This document shows positions 1 to 9,276 of a stretch of DNA of 64,000 nt, in pieces. Under the pieces are notes generated by a model. The model was given only the letters and a program-made list of their open reading frames with translations. It was not told where the DNA came from and made no database searches. The DNA is from Nitrospira sp. (GTDB lineage: Bacteria > Nitrospirota > Nitrospiria > Nitrospirales > Nitrospiraceae). The DNA is taken from positions 92,311 through 156,310 of the forward strand of contig JAFEBI010000008.1 in assembly GCA_018242725.1 (NCBI GenBank), given 5' to 3'. The stretch's first letter is position 1, and every line of letters starts with the position of its first letter. The translations under genes were made by a program, and so were the position numbers.

Positions 1-2046
1 CGCTGGATCAAGCAGAACCTGCCTGGTGCGAAGGTCAGCGGCGGGATCAGCAATATCTCCTTTTCATTCCGAGGCAACAACGTCGTTCGCGAGGCGATGC
101 ATGCGGCATTTCTCTATCATGCCATCAAGGCCGGGTTGGATATGGGCATCGTCAATGCCGGCCAGCTGGCCGTGTATGAGGAGATTCCCAAAGACCTGCT
201 CGAGCTTGTCGAGGACGTGCTGCTCAATCGTCGGCCGGATGCAACCGAGCGGCTGGTGACATTTGCCGAGACGGTTAAGGCGAAAGGCAAGGCTGCGGTC
301 AAGGACGACGAATGGCGCAAGGGGACGGTTGAGGAGCGGCTGTCCCATGCTCTCGTTAAGGGCATCACGGACTTTATCGACAAGGACACAGAAGAGGCGC
401 GCCAGAAATATGCCAAACCGATTGAAGTGATCGAAGGGCCGTTGATGGCCGGCATGAATGTGGTCGGCGATCTGTTCGGGTCAGGCAAGATGTTCCTGCC
501 TCAAGTCGTGAAGAGCGCGCGTGTCATGAAGAAGGCCGTGGCCTATCTCATGCCCTTTATGGAGGAAGAAAAGAAGCGATCCGGGAATTTCCAATCACAG
601 GGCAAAGTGTTGCTGGCGACAGTCAAGGGCGATGTGCACGACATCGGTAAAAATATCGTTGGTGTTGTGTTGGGTTGTAACAATTACGAAGTCATCGATC
701 TTGGGGTGATGGTGTCCTGTGAGAAGATTCTTGCCGCGGCACGTGAGAACAAAGCTGACATCATCGGCTTGAGTGGGCTGATTACACCCTCGCTCGACGA
801 GATGGTTCATGTGGCGAAGGAGATGACTCGGGAAGGGTTCGAGGTGCCGCTTTTGATCGGCGGTGCGACAACCAGTAAGGCTCATACCGCAGTGAAAATT
901 GCGCCCTCGTATGCGCCAGGCGTTGTCCATGTATTGGACGCCTCACGTGCAGTCGGTGTCGTGGGAAGTCTGGTGAGCCAAACACAACGGCAAGGGTTCG
1001 TGAAACAAGTCAGGGACGACTACGAGCGAATGCGACAAGCGCACCAGGGTCGTGGCACCAAACCACTGCTCTCGATCGCTCAGTCCCGTACTAATCGGCT
1101 TCTCTCAGACTGGGATAAGACCGATATTCCAACACCGTCCGCATCGGGAGTGCGAACTATTGAAGACCAATCGTTGGTCGAACTGATGTCATATATTGAC
1201 TGGTCGCCGTTTTTTCACACCTGGGAATTGAAAGGACGCTATCCAACGATCTTCGAAGATCCGACCGTCGGGCCAAGAGCTAAGGAGCTCTACGACGATG
1301 CGCGGCGGCTCCTCGATGAGATCATCAAGAAACGACAGCTCACCGCCAAGGGAGTCTATGGCTTCTTTGCGGCTGCATCGGTCGGGGACGACATCGAATT
1401 GTATGCGGATGCTTCTCGGAAGCTCGTGCTTACGACGGTCCATCATTTGCGACAGCAATCGGAGAAGCCGACCGGGCAGCCAAATCTCTCGCTCGCCGAT
1501 TATGTGGCGCCAAAGGATTCAACTCGACAGGACTACGTTGGGGCGTTTGCCGTGACAGCCGGTATCGGGCTGGATGATCTCTGTAAACAGTTTGATCGCG
1601 ATCATGACGACTATAATTCCATCATGGCCAAGGCCCTTGCGGACCGGTTGGCTGAAGCGTTCGCCGAATCTCTCCATAAGTGGGTCAGAGAAGAATGGGG
1701 GTATGGAAAAACGGAACAATTGACGAATGAGGAGTTGATCCGTGAAAAATATCGAGGGATCCGTCCGGCGCCTGGCTATCCGGCTTGCCCGGACCATACA
1801 GAAAAACGGTTGTTGTTCGATTTGCTCCAAGTGGAGAAACACGCGGGGATTACATTGACGGACAGCTATGCCATGTGGCCGGCGGCATCGGTCAGCGGAT
1901 TCTACTTTGCCCATCCGGATGCCAAGTACTTTTCCGTGGGCAAGATCGGGAAAGACCAAGTTGAAGACTACGCCTGTCGCAAAGGAATGGATATTCGTAC
2001 CGTCGAACGCTGGCTCTCACCGAATCTGAATTACGAGCCTGAGTAA
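1..2046 (+). CDS. metH: Cobalamin-dependent methionine synthase, C-terminal part (5' end outside window)
   Basis: Transfers a methyl group from methyltetrahydrofolate through cobalamin to homocysteine, giving methionine in the cytosol. The reading frame is open from base 1, so the homocysteine-binding and most of the pterin-binding domains lie outside. Of the 681 residues seen, the first ~60 are the end of the pterin domain. A helical cap follows. The cobalamin-binding motif DVHDIGKN is at about residues 211-218, with His213 the expected lower cobalt ligand. The reactivation (AdoMet-binding) domain fills roughly 380-681 and shows the [12 protein letters not shown] signature near 588-599. The domain order is that of full-length MetH and nothing looks broken. 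The next gene is convergent, so this is the end of its transcript. Confidence 0.97.
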   Translation, partial: RWIKQNLPGAKVSGGISNISFSFRGNNVVREAMHAAFLYHAIKAGLDMGIVNAGQLAVYEEIPKDLLELVEDVLLNRRPDATERLVTFAETVKAKGKAAVKDDEWRKGTVEERLSHALVKGITDFIDKDTEEARQKYAKPIEVIEGPLMAGMNVVGDLFGSGKMFLPQVVKSARVMKKAVAYLMPFMEEEKKRSGNFQSQGKVLLATVKGDVHDIGKNIVGVVLGCNNYEVIDLGVMVSCEKILAAARENKADIIGLSGLITPSLDEMVHVAKEMTREGFEVPLLIGGATTSKAHTAVKIAPSYAPGVVHVLDASRAVGVVGSLVSQTQRQGFVKQVRDDYERMRQAHQGRGTKPLLSIAQSRTNRLLSDWDKTDIPTPSASGVRTIEDQSLVELMSYIDWSPFFHTWELKGRYPTIFEDPTVGPRAKELYDDARRLLDEIIKKRQLTAKGVYGFFAAASVGDDIELYADASRKLVLTTVHHLRQQSEKPTGQPNLSLADYVAPKDSTRQDYVGAFAVTAGIGLDDLCKQFDRDHDDYNSIMAKALADRLAEAFAESLHKWVREEWGYGKTEQLTNEELIREKYRGIRPAPGYPACPDHTEKRLLFDLLQVEKHAGITLTDSYAMWPAASVSGFYFAHPDAKYFSVGKIGKDQVEDYACRKGMDIRTVERWLSPNLNYEPE

Positions 2047-2124
2047 AGAGAAGCGTATGTGTCCACAGCTCTGTCACTGGTAGCCCTCACTCGGAAATCG
2101 TGCACCTCGTCAGGGAGAGGAGTC

Positions 2125-4179
2125 TCACAGTTTCACCGTCAGCCACCCCATCACGCGGGTGCCGAGGAGGTCGCCTAAAGGGTGTTCACGGTGTGTGTCA
2201 TTGAGTGCGTTGAACACGGACAGTGCGACTTCGGCATCGCGTAGATAGCCGGCTGCGGATTGCTGTTGCCAGAACCGATAGCCGAGCCGAAGATTGAGTA
2301 GGTTATAGTTGCTGACCTGAGGATTGATGAAGGGCACACCGAACGGCGCTAAGAGGGTAAGCGTTTGGGCAACCGGGTAGGTGGCTTGTCCAACATAATG
2401 GTACGATACATCAGCCGAGACCCCCGTAGACCAGATGCCTCTGAGGCCAACGTTAGCTTTGTGATGGGGTGCGCCTCGGCGCACGGTACCGAGAAATGTG
2501 TGATCAAAGAGCTCGTAGCTGTAGTTAGCATAACCGGACAGCCACGTCGTCGCAAGCACTTCAATTCCTACTTCCATCCCATAAATATTGGCGTGGCCTT
2601 GATCGTTGACGAACGTGGCTTGAGTCGCGGAGACGTTGCGATTGCCGATCAAATCGGAGAGGTGATTGAAAAAGAGATCGCCCCGTGTGCGCAATCGATG
2701 TTGGAACCACCAACCTTGATATCCAATCTCACCTGAAATGATCTGCTCGGGGGCGAGGTTCGCTGAACCACGCACAGGGATTACAGTCGTGAAGGTGGTG
2801 GGCGATGGTGGCGCTAACTCAGTTGGAATCGTCGTTTTCGCACGCTGATCGAGGGAGGTTTCGATCAGGGTCGGTGGGCGATACGCAACAGAGGCAGAGG
2901 CTCTGAACGAATGGTTTGGTGAGAGCTGGTAAATGACAGCCAGGCGAGGACTGACTGTGGGATTGATAAAGGTATCCAGGTCGTAACGTCCGCCAGCCAC
3001 CACGGAAATGCTTGGTGTGATTTGCCATTCATCTTGCACAAAGAGGCCAAGCCGATCCTCCCGAGATAACCCAGAGCTGATGTTGCTTGACAGGCTGAGG
3101 TGCCGATAGTTGAACCCATAGGTGAATTGATGCGACCCTCCCAATTTGATCATATGCTGCAGATCAAGGTTGTAGGTGTCGGCGACGGTCGAGGACAGTG
3201 ACTGTCCGTTTCGGTCAGTAATGGTGAGAAAATTCGCGATGAGGGGGTTGGCGTTTGGAATAGAGGCACTGGAGAGCCTGGACCACCAGGTTCGAATCGA
3301 AAAGGTGCTCCAGTCAAGTCCAGCACTGACGTAGGCCTGTGTCAAATCGGTACGAGTTGAAACCGTTTCGCCGACCTGTCCATCATAACGATTGGTATCG
3401 ACGACGCCGCCTGATAGGTGCAGGGTACTGTTCCCGGACAACGCATACTGGGTGGTGACATTGAGCTTATGCGACCGAAAGGCGAGGGCGTCTTCATCCC
3501 GCCATTGTTGGTTCTGGTCACGTCCGGCAGAGACGCGCACTCCTAGATTGCCCATCGTGGCAGCTGCCACTGCGGAGCTTGTGATCGTGCCCAATTCACC
3601 TCCCCCGAACTGAAGGGTCGCGCCCCTCATCTCCTCCGGTGATTTGGTAATAATGTTCACAACGCCGTCGAAGGCATTGAACCCGTAGAGGGCCGAGGCC
3701 GGGCCCTTCAGCACCTCAATGCGCTTGATTTCTGGCAAGGTCACAGGCAGTGCTTTCCAGTACACTGTTCCTTGCAAATCCACATAGATCGACCGTCCGT
3801 CTACGAGGACCAACAACTTATTGGCCATCGGCTGATTGTTTCCTCGGATACTGACGTTGAAGTCGGCACCGCTCATCTGCATGACTTCAAGGCCTGGAAC
3901 GCGACGGAGGATGGTAGGCACATCCGTTGCCCCCGAGAGCCGAATATCCTCGTCGGTAATCACGTAGACGTTCGATGGCGCTTCAGAGATCGGTTGTTCG
4001 TGACGACTGGCGATGCTAACGGTTTCTTCTTTCAGGTAGAGGGCTTCTTCTTGGAGTTGCCGTTCCGTCGCTGAAGAGGATCGAGGGATTGAGAGCGACG
4101 GTTCAGCCCAGGCCTGCGGCGGAACGATCATCAACCAAACAATCGTCGCAATCGTTCTTCCCCAATGGTTGGTCATCAT
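2125..4179 (-). CDS. TonB-dependent outer-membrane receptor (copy 1)
   Basis: Outer-membrane beta-barrel that takes up a ligand using TonB energy; the ligand is unknown. I chose the ATG at 4179 because a signal peptide (ATIVWLMIVPPQAWA) follows directly; a longer GTG start at 4254 is possible. After the signal comes an N-terminal stretch with a TonB-box-like segment (EETVSIAS), then a plug domain (SNVYVITDEDI, RIEVLKGPASALYGFNAFDGVVNIIT) and a barrel ending in GWLTVKL. The length of 684 aa is normal. It is a paralogue of the receptor at 9277-11400, sharing the N-terminal EEALYLKEETVSIAS block. It lies divergent from a sigma-54 regulator, and the shared upstream region holds a TGWATC-type palindrome, which points to common control. 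Confidence 0.93.
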   Translation of the reverse strand: MMTNHWGRTIATIVWLMIVPPQAWAEPSLSIPRSSSATERQLQEEALYLKEETVSIASRHEQPISEAPSNVYVITDEDIRLSGATDVPTILRRVPGLEVMQMSGADFNVSIRGNNQPMANKLLVLVDGRSIYVDLQGTVYWKALPVTLPEIKRIEVLKGPASALYGFNAFDGVVNIITKSPEEMRGATLQFGGGELGTITSSAVAAATMGNLGVRVSAGRDQNQQWRDEDALAFRSHKLNVTTQYALSGNSTLHLSGGVVDTNRYDGQVGETVSTRTDLTQAYVSAGLDWSTFSIRTWWSRLSSASIPNANPLIANFLTITDRNGQSLSSTVADTYNLDLQHMIKLGGSHQFTYGFNYRHLSLSSNISSGLSREDRLGLFVQDEWQITPSISVVAGGRYDLDTFINPTVSPRLAVIYQLSPNHSFRASASVAYRPPTLIETSLDQRAKTTIPTELAPPSPTTFTTVIPVRGSANLAPEQIISGEIGYQGWWFQHRLRTRGDLFFNHLSDLIGNRNVSATQATFVNDQGHANIYGMEVGIEVLATTWLSGYANYSYELFDHTFLGTVRRGAPHHKANVGLRGIWSTGVSADVSYHYVGQATYPVAQTLTLLAPFGVPFINPQVSNYNLLNLRLGYRFWQQQSAAGYLRDAEVALSVFNALNDTHREHPLGDLLGTRVMGWLTVKL

Positions 4180-4412
4180 GGTCAACGGTCTCAGGCTGTG
4201 TTCGTTCTCCAACTCGTGTAGGTCGCGGGCGGGATCCGATCGCGAGCAGTACACGGAGGAAGAGAAAGCAGTGTGATAATGAATTGGAGGAAACCGTCTT
4301 CGTGTGTCATTGTCACAAAGGGGGCCTGTCGTAATTGAACTTCACTGAGAATGCAAGTGCCGGCGACGAAAAGTTTTTCTGCTTTCTCGATCACGGAGTA
4401 CATCAGCTCAAG

Positions 4413-4447
4413 TGAATCCGATTAGATACAGAATCCTTTTGTAGACA
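4413..4447. promoter_or_regulatory. Two overlapping TGWATC-N6-GATWCA palindromes
   Basis: The first site is TGAATC-cgatta-GATACA at 4413-4430. A degenerate second site, AGAATC-cttttg-TAGACA, overlaps it by one base at 4430-4447. They lie between the divergent TonB receptor and sigma-54 regulator genes. Similar pairs occur at 18161, 24359, 32847 and 45171. The binding protein is unknown. Confidence 0.45.
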
Positions 4448-4681
4448 TATGCCGTTCAACCGGCCGTCTTTGAAGCTGTCTTGAGGGACAGGTTCACTAT
4501 TCCCCGGTGGTTTGATCTCTTCTGAACAGACCGAACAACGAGGCGCGGAATATGCTTTTGGATGATGGAATCGAGGTAAGCGAACGGGCGGACTCTATCT
4601 TGGCGTTATCGGAGGCCGCCTTTTACCTCCGACAGATCTCTATTACAATGGCTCGGCGCGAAACCGAACAAGGGGTATTGT

Positions 4682-6082
4682 GTGCAGTTACGAGTCCTAG
4701 TGGTCGATGACGATCAAGACATTTTAAATGCGATCCAGAAACGCTTGATCTGGATGGGCCACGAGGTGCTGACGGCCGACGACGGCGAGCAGGCGCTGAA
4801 ACTGGCGATCGAGGATCAGCCGGATCTGATGCTCTTGGATATCGAGCTGCCGGGCTTGAGCGGACTGGATGTCTTGAAGCAGCTGGCCGAGAGGCGTTCG
4901 AACGTTCCTTCGCAATTCACACCGGAGGTGGTCGTGATTACCGCCTTCGGGACGATCGATCGCGCCGTTGAGGCCATCCGGCTAGGGGCCTGTGATTTTC
5001 TGACGAAGCCGTTTGAGCCGGATCATCTGTCCGCGGTAATTGAGAAGGCCAGGGGTCAGATGGCTCTCACCAGGCAGATTGGACTGCTGCAAGCCGAAGT
5101 CGAGGGTCGATATGAACATGTGATTGGGCAAAGTCCGCGCATGGTTGAGCTTCTCAATACGGCAAGGCGAGCGGCGGGTACATCGGCTACTGTGCTGCTG
5201 TTGGGTGAAACCGGGACAGGGAAAGAAGTGATGGCTCGGGCGTTGCACCGGTGGAGCCCGCGTGCTTCGAAGCCTTTTGTCGTCGTGAATTGCGCGGCAT
5301 TACCCGAGAGTCTGTTGGAAAACGAGTTATTCGGTCATGAAAAAGGGGCCTACACCGGAGCGGTGAAGCGCGAGCCAGGGAAAATCGAATCGGCGGAAGG
5401 CGGTACCGTATTTCTCGATGAGATCGGTGACATGCCGGCCGGACTACAAACTCGACTGCTCCGCCTCCTCCAGGATCAGGAGTTTTACCGGGTCGGCGGG
5501 ACGCAGCCAATTCGTACGGAGGTGCGGTTTATCGCGGCCACCAACAAAGATCTCAAAGAGGCTATTCAGGATGGAGTATTTCGAGAAGACCTCTTCTATC
5601 GACTGAACGTGATTTCGCTCACGGTCCCTCCCTTACGGAAACGGACGGATGATGTGCCCGCATTGGTCAAACATTTTATCCGACTCCATGGAGCGAAAAT
5701 GGCCCATCGTTCGTTCAAGGTGAGCTCGGACGCGTTGGAGGTGATTCGGGGCTATCATTGGCCCGGCAATGTGCGCGAGTTGGAGAATGTGTTGGTCCGG
5801 GCCATTACACTCTGTTCCGACGATAGTATTGAACCGGAGCATCTTGGGATCATGCTGCCTCGCAGGTTGCCGGTGGATGTGAAGTTTTCTGACGGCGAGA
5901 CGCTGAATTACCATGCGGTCATGGAGGGGTACAGTCGGAAAGTTCTTGAAGAAGCGTTACGACGCGCAGGATGGAACCAGACGAAGGCCGCCGAGATGTT
6001 GGGACTCCAGCGCACCTATCTCACGAGACTACTCAGGCAACGGGGGGTATCCGTCAAGCCTCCTTCCCTAACAGAAAATTGA
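4682..6082 (+). CDS. NtrC-family sigma-54-dependent response regulator (copy 1)
   Basis: Phosphorylation-controlled activator of sigma-54 promoters. GTG start with an AAGGGG ribosome site just upstream. The receiver domain (residues 1-125) has Asp53 in LLDIELPG, acidic residues at 9-10 and the LTKPFE lysine. The AAA+ domain has Walker A GETGTGKE (175-182), the sigma-54 contact loop GAYTGA (222-227) and Walker B GTVFLDEIGD. A Fis-type helix-turn-helix (NQTKAAEMLGLQRTYLTRLL) closes the protein. An extra loop of about 10 residues sits in the receiver between helix 3 and strand 4. It faces the kinase at 6202-7986 tail to tail and is a paralogue of the regulator at 19173. The likely partner is that kinase and likely targets are the nearby sigma-54 promoters (inference). 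Confidence 0.95.
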   Translation: MQLRVLVVDDDQDILNAIQKRLIWMGHEVLTADDGEQALKLAIEDQPDLMLLDIELPGLSGLDVLKQLAERRSNVPSQFTPEVVVITAFGTIDRAVEAIRLGACDFLTKPFEPDHLSAVIEKARGQMALTRQIGLLQAEVEGRYEHVIGQSPRMVELLNTARRAAGTSATVLLLGETGTGKEVMARALHRWSPRASKPFVVVNCAALPESLLENELFGHEKGAYTGAVKREPGKIESAEGGTVFLDEIGDMPAGLQTRLLRLLQDQEFYRVGGTQPIRTEVRFIAATNKDLKEAIQDGVFREDLFYRLNVISLTVPPLRKRTDDVPALVKHFIRLHGAKMAHRSFKVSSDALEVIRGYHWPGNVRELENVLVRAITLCSDDSIEPEHLGIMLPRRLPVDVKFSDGETLNYHAVMEGYSRKVLEEALRRAGWNQTKAAEMLGLQRTYLTRLLRQRGVSVKPPSLTEN

Positions 6083-6087
6083 AAAGT

Positions 6088-6174
6088 CAGCCAGCGGCAT
6101 TATAAAGCGTGAAGCGTGTCTTGTTTCTGAGGAAGACTCGCTACGGTTCGCTCGCCTCAACGCGTCGCTGGCTG
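6088..6174. terminator. Possible long-range stem between convergent genes
   Basis: CAGCCAGCG at 6088-6096 is complementary to CGCTGGCTG at 6166-6174, a perfect 9-bp stem around a 69-base loop. It sits between the convergent regulator and kinase genes. It could be a bidirectional terminator or a small dispersed repeat. There is no T-tract, so termination is uncertain. Confidence 0.3.
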
Positions 6175-6201
6175 GCCTTACCCATAGCGGTAGGTAGCGG
6201 G

Positions 6202-7986
6202 CTAGATCCTCTGATGAACAGGAAGTCGTGAGGCGATGGGATCTGTGTAGGTGAGACGTGCCGGTGTCATAGCCTGCAACGTGAAGTAAAAGCAGCTGCC
6301 TCGGCCAGGCACGGTCTCCACTGCGAGTTGGCTCTGATGGAGTTCGACTAACAGCTTGGCAATGGCCAACCCGAGTCCTGTTCCCTTGGTTTTTTTGTGT
6401 GTTGTGGGTGCACGATAAAATGGCTGAAAGACCTTGTCGATATCGTCTGGTGCGATGCCGGGTCCGACATCACGTACGGAGATCAGAATGTTGCCGCTTG
6501 ATAGCCTCGTGACGTTGAGATCCACGACGGTATCCATCGGTGAGAATTTGACCGCGTTATGCAAAAGATTGAGGAGAATCTGTCTGAGTTTCTCAGGGTC
6601 GGCCGAGACCCGAGGTAGATCGGTCGGGAGCGAGATGACAATCTTCACGGAGTGTTCTGTCGTGAAGGGATGAAGGTCCTCGATGGTTTTGGCGATCACG
6701 CTCGCAAGTTCAACCGGTTCCAGACGCAGAGTTGTTTGCCCCATCTCAATTTGAGAGAGATCCAGTAATTCTTCAATCAGGAGCCGAAGCCGCGAGAGGT
6801 TGGCTTCTACGCGCAAAAGCGATGCTCGCTGATCAGCGGTGACTGCTCCGTCAATCCCATCCCGTAAGTTTGCAAGGTGGACCTTCATGGAGGTCAGCGG
6901 GGTCCGGAGTTCGTGCGAGGCGGTCGAGACGAAAATCGATTTGCGCCGGTCCAGTTCTTGGAGCTTGGCGTTTGCAGCCGCCAGCTCCTGGGTACGGATC
7001 TTGACCCGCTCCTCTAAGGTTTGGGCGAGCTCGCGCAATTCATGCTCCCGCGTCTGCAATGTCGTCGCCATGGAGTTGAAGACACGCGTCAGGGTTCCAA
7101 TTTCATCCTGAGCATGTATCACGAGTGGCGGTGGCGTCTCTCCGGCGCCAAGTTTCATGGCTGCGGACGTCAGTGCTTGGAGGGGGACCGTCATACGGCG
7201 TGCCAGCAGAACCGTAATACAGATTCCGCCGATCAATGTGTTCACTGTAATAAGCACGGCTTGCCATAACAACCGGCGTAGGTTCTGTTGAAGATCAGAC
7301 GTGGAAAGGCCGATCTCTACCAGCGAAGGAGATTTCGAGGTCAGTTTCTGTGTTTGCTCTAGCCTGCTCGGGCGTTCCGCAAGGGTGAGTTCGAGGGCAG
7401 GATCCCATAAACCGGTATGAGATTGACGAGGAACCTGGACCAACAGGTCGTAAAATATCGGGAGCTCATACCCTCCTAAGAGGCTGAGCAATTCAGACGG
7501 TGAAAAGTCGATGGTTGAACGAAGCACCGGACCGGTGCTGTTTAGCCGGATCCCGTTGATGATCGGCTCAACCGTCTCAGCCATGGATTGGGAGACCAGT
7601 TTCGTGACGGAAAACTGCCGTCGGCCTGTTGAGGGGGTGGAGAACTGTTGCTGCCATTCGGCTTTCCCGTAGCCGGTGTGGAGGTCTCCGCTGGGGGAGA
7701 GAATGGCGACATAGGTCACAGGACTGACCGCGAGAATCTCCTGCGCGAGTTCCTCGAGACGATAGGTGTCTCCGGCGAGGATGCTCACGCGCCCCATACC
7801 GGCCAGGTGTTGCGCGAGCAACGTTCCGCTCTGCACGAGACTCTCGGTCGCTGATCGCACTTGCTGTCGGGAAAAAAGCCATCCCAGAAAGAGACAGGCC
7901 ACGATGAGAATCGCTGCTGTGCTGAGAACGAGCTTGGTTCTGACGCCGACTGAAATGCCTGTGCCGAGGAATCGCTCGTACGTCAT
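6202..7986 (-). CDS. Membrane sensor histidine kinase (copy 1)
   Basis: Inner-membrane sensor that autophosphorylates and passes phosphate to a regulator. TM1 is at about residues 18-38, a periplasmic sensor at 40-240, TM2 at 241-262, then HAMP (262-314), a short coiled coil, a HisKA domain with His358 in STASHELRTPLTS, and an HATPase domain with the N, G1 (DVGPGIAPDD) and G2 (GTGLGLAIAK) boxes. ATG start with a GGAG ribosome site. It lies 52 bases downstream of the binding-protein gene in the same orientation, so both probably share the sigma-54 promoter at 9139-9154. The likely partner is the regulator at 4682-6082. Its periplasmic domain may contact the binding protein (inference). Confidence 0.94.
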   Translation of the reverse strand: MTYERFLGTGISVGVRTKLVLSTAAILIVACLFLGWLFSRQQVRSATESLVQSGTLLAQHLAGMGRVSILAGDTYRLEELAQEILAVSPVTYVAILSPSGDLHTGYGKAEWQQQFSTPSTGRRQFSVTKLVSQSMAETVEPIINGIRLNSTGPVLRSTIDFSPSELLSLLGGYELPIFYDLLVQVPRQSHTGLWDPALELTLAERPSRLEQTQKLTSKSPSLVEIGLSTSDLQQNLRRLLWQAVLITVNTLIGGICITVLLARRMTVPLQALTSAAMKLGAGETPPPLVIHAQDEIGTLTRVFNSMATTLQTREHELRELAQTLEERVKIRTQELAAANAKLQELDRRKSIFVSTASHELRTPLTSMKVHLANLRDGIDGAVTADQRASLLRVEANLSRLRLLIEELLDLSQIEMGQTTLRLEPVELASVIAKTIEDLHPFTTEHSVKIVISLPTDLPRVSADPEKLRQILLNLLHNAVKFSPMDTVVDLNVTRLSSGNILISVRDVGPGIAPDDIDKVFQPFYRAPTTHKKTKGTGLGLAIAKLLVELHQSQLAVETVPGRGSCFYFTLQAMTPARLTYTDPIASRLPVHQRI

Positions 7987-8038
7987 GGTCGGACTCCACT
8001 ATGAATGACTGCCGACGGCCTCAGGTCTGATCAGTCGG

Positions 8039-9064
8039 CTAAGGAATCGGATCCGAGGGGGCTGATTCTCGAGCCACCGGTCCTGGCCCACTAAAGATAT
8101 GGCCGGCGATACGGATCACGTCTGGCGAGAGTCTCAGGCCAAGATATTCGGCGGTATTCAGGTTCAACGCCAACTGAGGATGCTCGGGCTCGTGAAGGGT
8201 GCCGGCTGGTTTTAAGGGATCGTTGAGCTGTGTGCGTGCCATCCGGGCTGCCTGTTGTCCCACGGCCCAAGGATCTACCACGAGCGCTCCAAGCGCCCCC
8301 TGCTGAACCAAAGTCGAAGAAAAAGTAAAAAGCGCGACTTTTGCATCGATAGTCGATTCCAAGAGGAAGGGGATCGATGATTCTGAAATGACTGTTTGAT
8401 CTTGAAGCAGCCACAAGGCGTCGATCTTTGGAAGGAGTATCCGAATGGCAGGTGCCAAGTCTTCTGAGCTACGGACAGCGACGGGCACAAGTTCGAATCC
8501 ATCCTGTTTGGCGAGACGATGCGCATTCCGAATGAAGTCGCCGCTCTGCGTCTCATCGTAAAGCACGCCGATCCGCCGTCGATCCGGTAGGATGGAACGA
8601 ATTGCCGTGAGCTGGGTTGCCGGTGAGGTCCTGACGGCGATGCCGGTCATGTTGGAAGTGGGCAGTCCGTGGCTTTCAGGATTCAGGACCATGCAAAAGA
8701 TGACCGGCGTGTCGAAAATCTCCAATTTTGCGGCTAGGGCCGCCTTGAGGCCGACCGCAAACACCAGAGTAGGAGGCGAGGCGCGAAAGGCCCTGCCGAT
8801 TTCTCGCCCTTGTGCGAGGTGACCGTCGATATTGTATTCATGGACCTGCATGGTTGAAGGAAGGCCGGCCCGAAATCCCAGAATAGCTTGCTCGTAGTAG
8901 GAGAGATCGGATGACTTGAGAATGGCGATCTCTCCCGCGCTCGCGGCAGAGATCGGACTCATGACTAAGACACAGACGACCAGCCACCAGCATCGCTCGA
9001 GGAAAACCTGCTGCAGATAGGACGGTGTCGATCTCATCACAGATGCTCTCTTAAATATCGTCAT
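8039..9064 (-). CDS. Periplasmic ABC_sub_bind-type binding protein (copy 1)
   Basis: Two-lobed periplasmic binding protein of the ABC_sub_bind (TrpX/DUF534-like) family. The ATG at 9064 gives a signal peptide (CWWLVVCVLVMSPISAASA) and has GAGG upstream; an ATG at 9037 is also possible. The mature part opens with EIAILKSSDLSYYEQAILGF and contains family-typical stretches such as GLKAALAAKLE and RRIGVLYDE. No permease or ATPase gene is present in the window, and the next gene is a membrane kinase, so it more likely serves as a sensor input than a transporter part. It is a paralogue of the protein at 23015-23983, which has the same kinase neighbour. Confidence 0.9.
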   Translation of the reverse strand: MTIFKRASVMRSTPSYLQQVFLERCWWLVVCVLVMSPISAASAGEIAILKSSDLSYYEQAILGFRAGLPSTMQVHEYNIDGHLAQGREIGRAFRASPPTLVFAVGLKAALAAKLEIFDTPVIFCMVLNPESHGLPTSNMTGIAVRTSPATQLTAIRSILPDRRRIGVLYDETQSGDFIRNAHRLAKQDGFELVPVAVRSSEDLAPAIRILLPKIDALWLLQDQTVISESSIPFLLESTIDAKVALFTFSSTLVQQGALGALVVDPWAVGQQAARMARTQLNDPLKPAGTLHEPEHPQLALNLNTAEYLGLRLSPDVIRIAGHIFSGPGPVARESAPSDPIP

Positions 9065-9138
9065 ATTCTCAAGCCTCAGTACAGGTTGCAAGAGGCAGGA
9101 TCCCCTAGTGATGAGCTCCAAAGAGACCTAAATTATCA

Positions 9139-9154
9139 AGCAAATTTTAGGCCA
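9139..9154 (-). promoter_or_regulatory. Sigma-54 (-24/-12) promoter of the binding protein/kinase operon
   Basis: On the minus strand the bases read TGGCCTAAAATTTGCT. GG and GC are separated by exactly 10 bases and TTGCT is at -12, close to the consensus TGGCACG-N4-TTGCW. Transcription would start near 9128, about 64 bases before the chosen ATG at 9064. The sigma-54 activator gene next door makes this site meaningful. Confidence 0.75.
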
Positions 9155-9276
9155 TAGGTTCCGCCTCTGGATGGTCCATTCGTCACTACCTAGGTGGTCT
9201 GGTATCATCTGTCTCAAATCTTTGAGCAGTTTCTTTCTGTTTGCGTCTTTCGTCGAGACTCGTTGGCATATTCTTC

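Noticed and set aside
4350-4375. GGCACTTGC on the minus strand before the first TonB receptor
   Set aside because: The elements of a sigma-54 promoter are only 5 bases apart here instead of 10.
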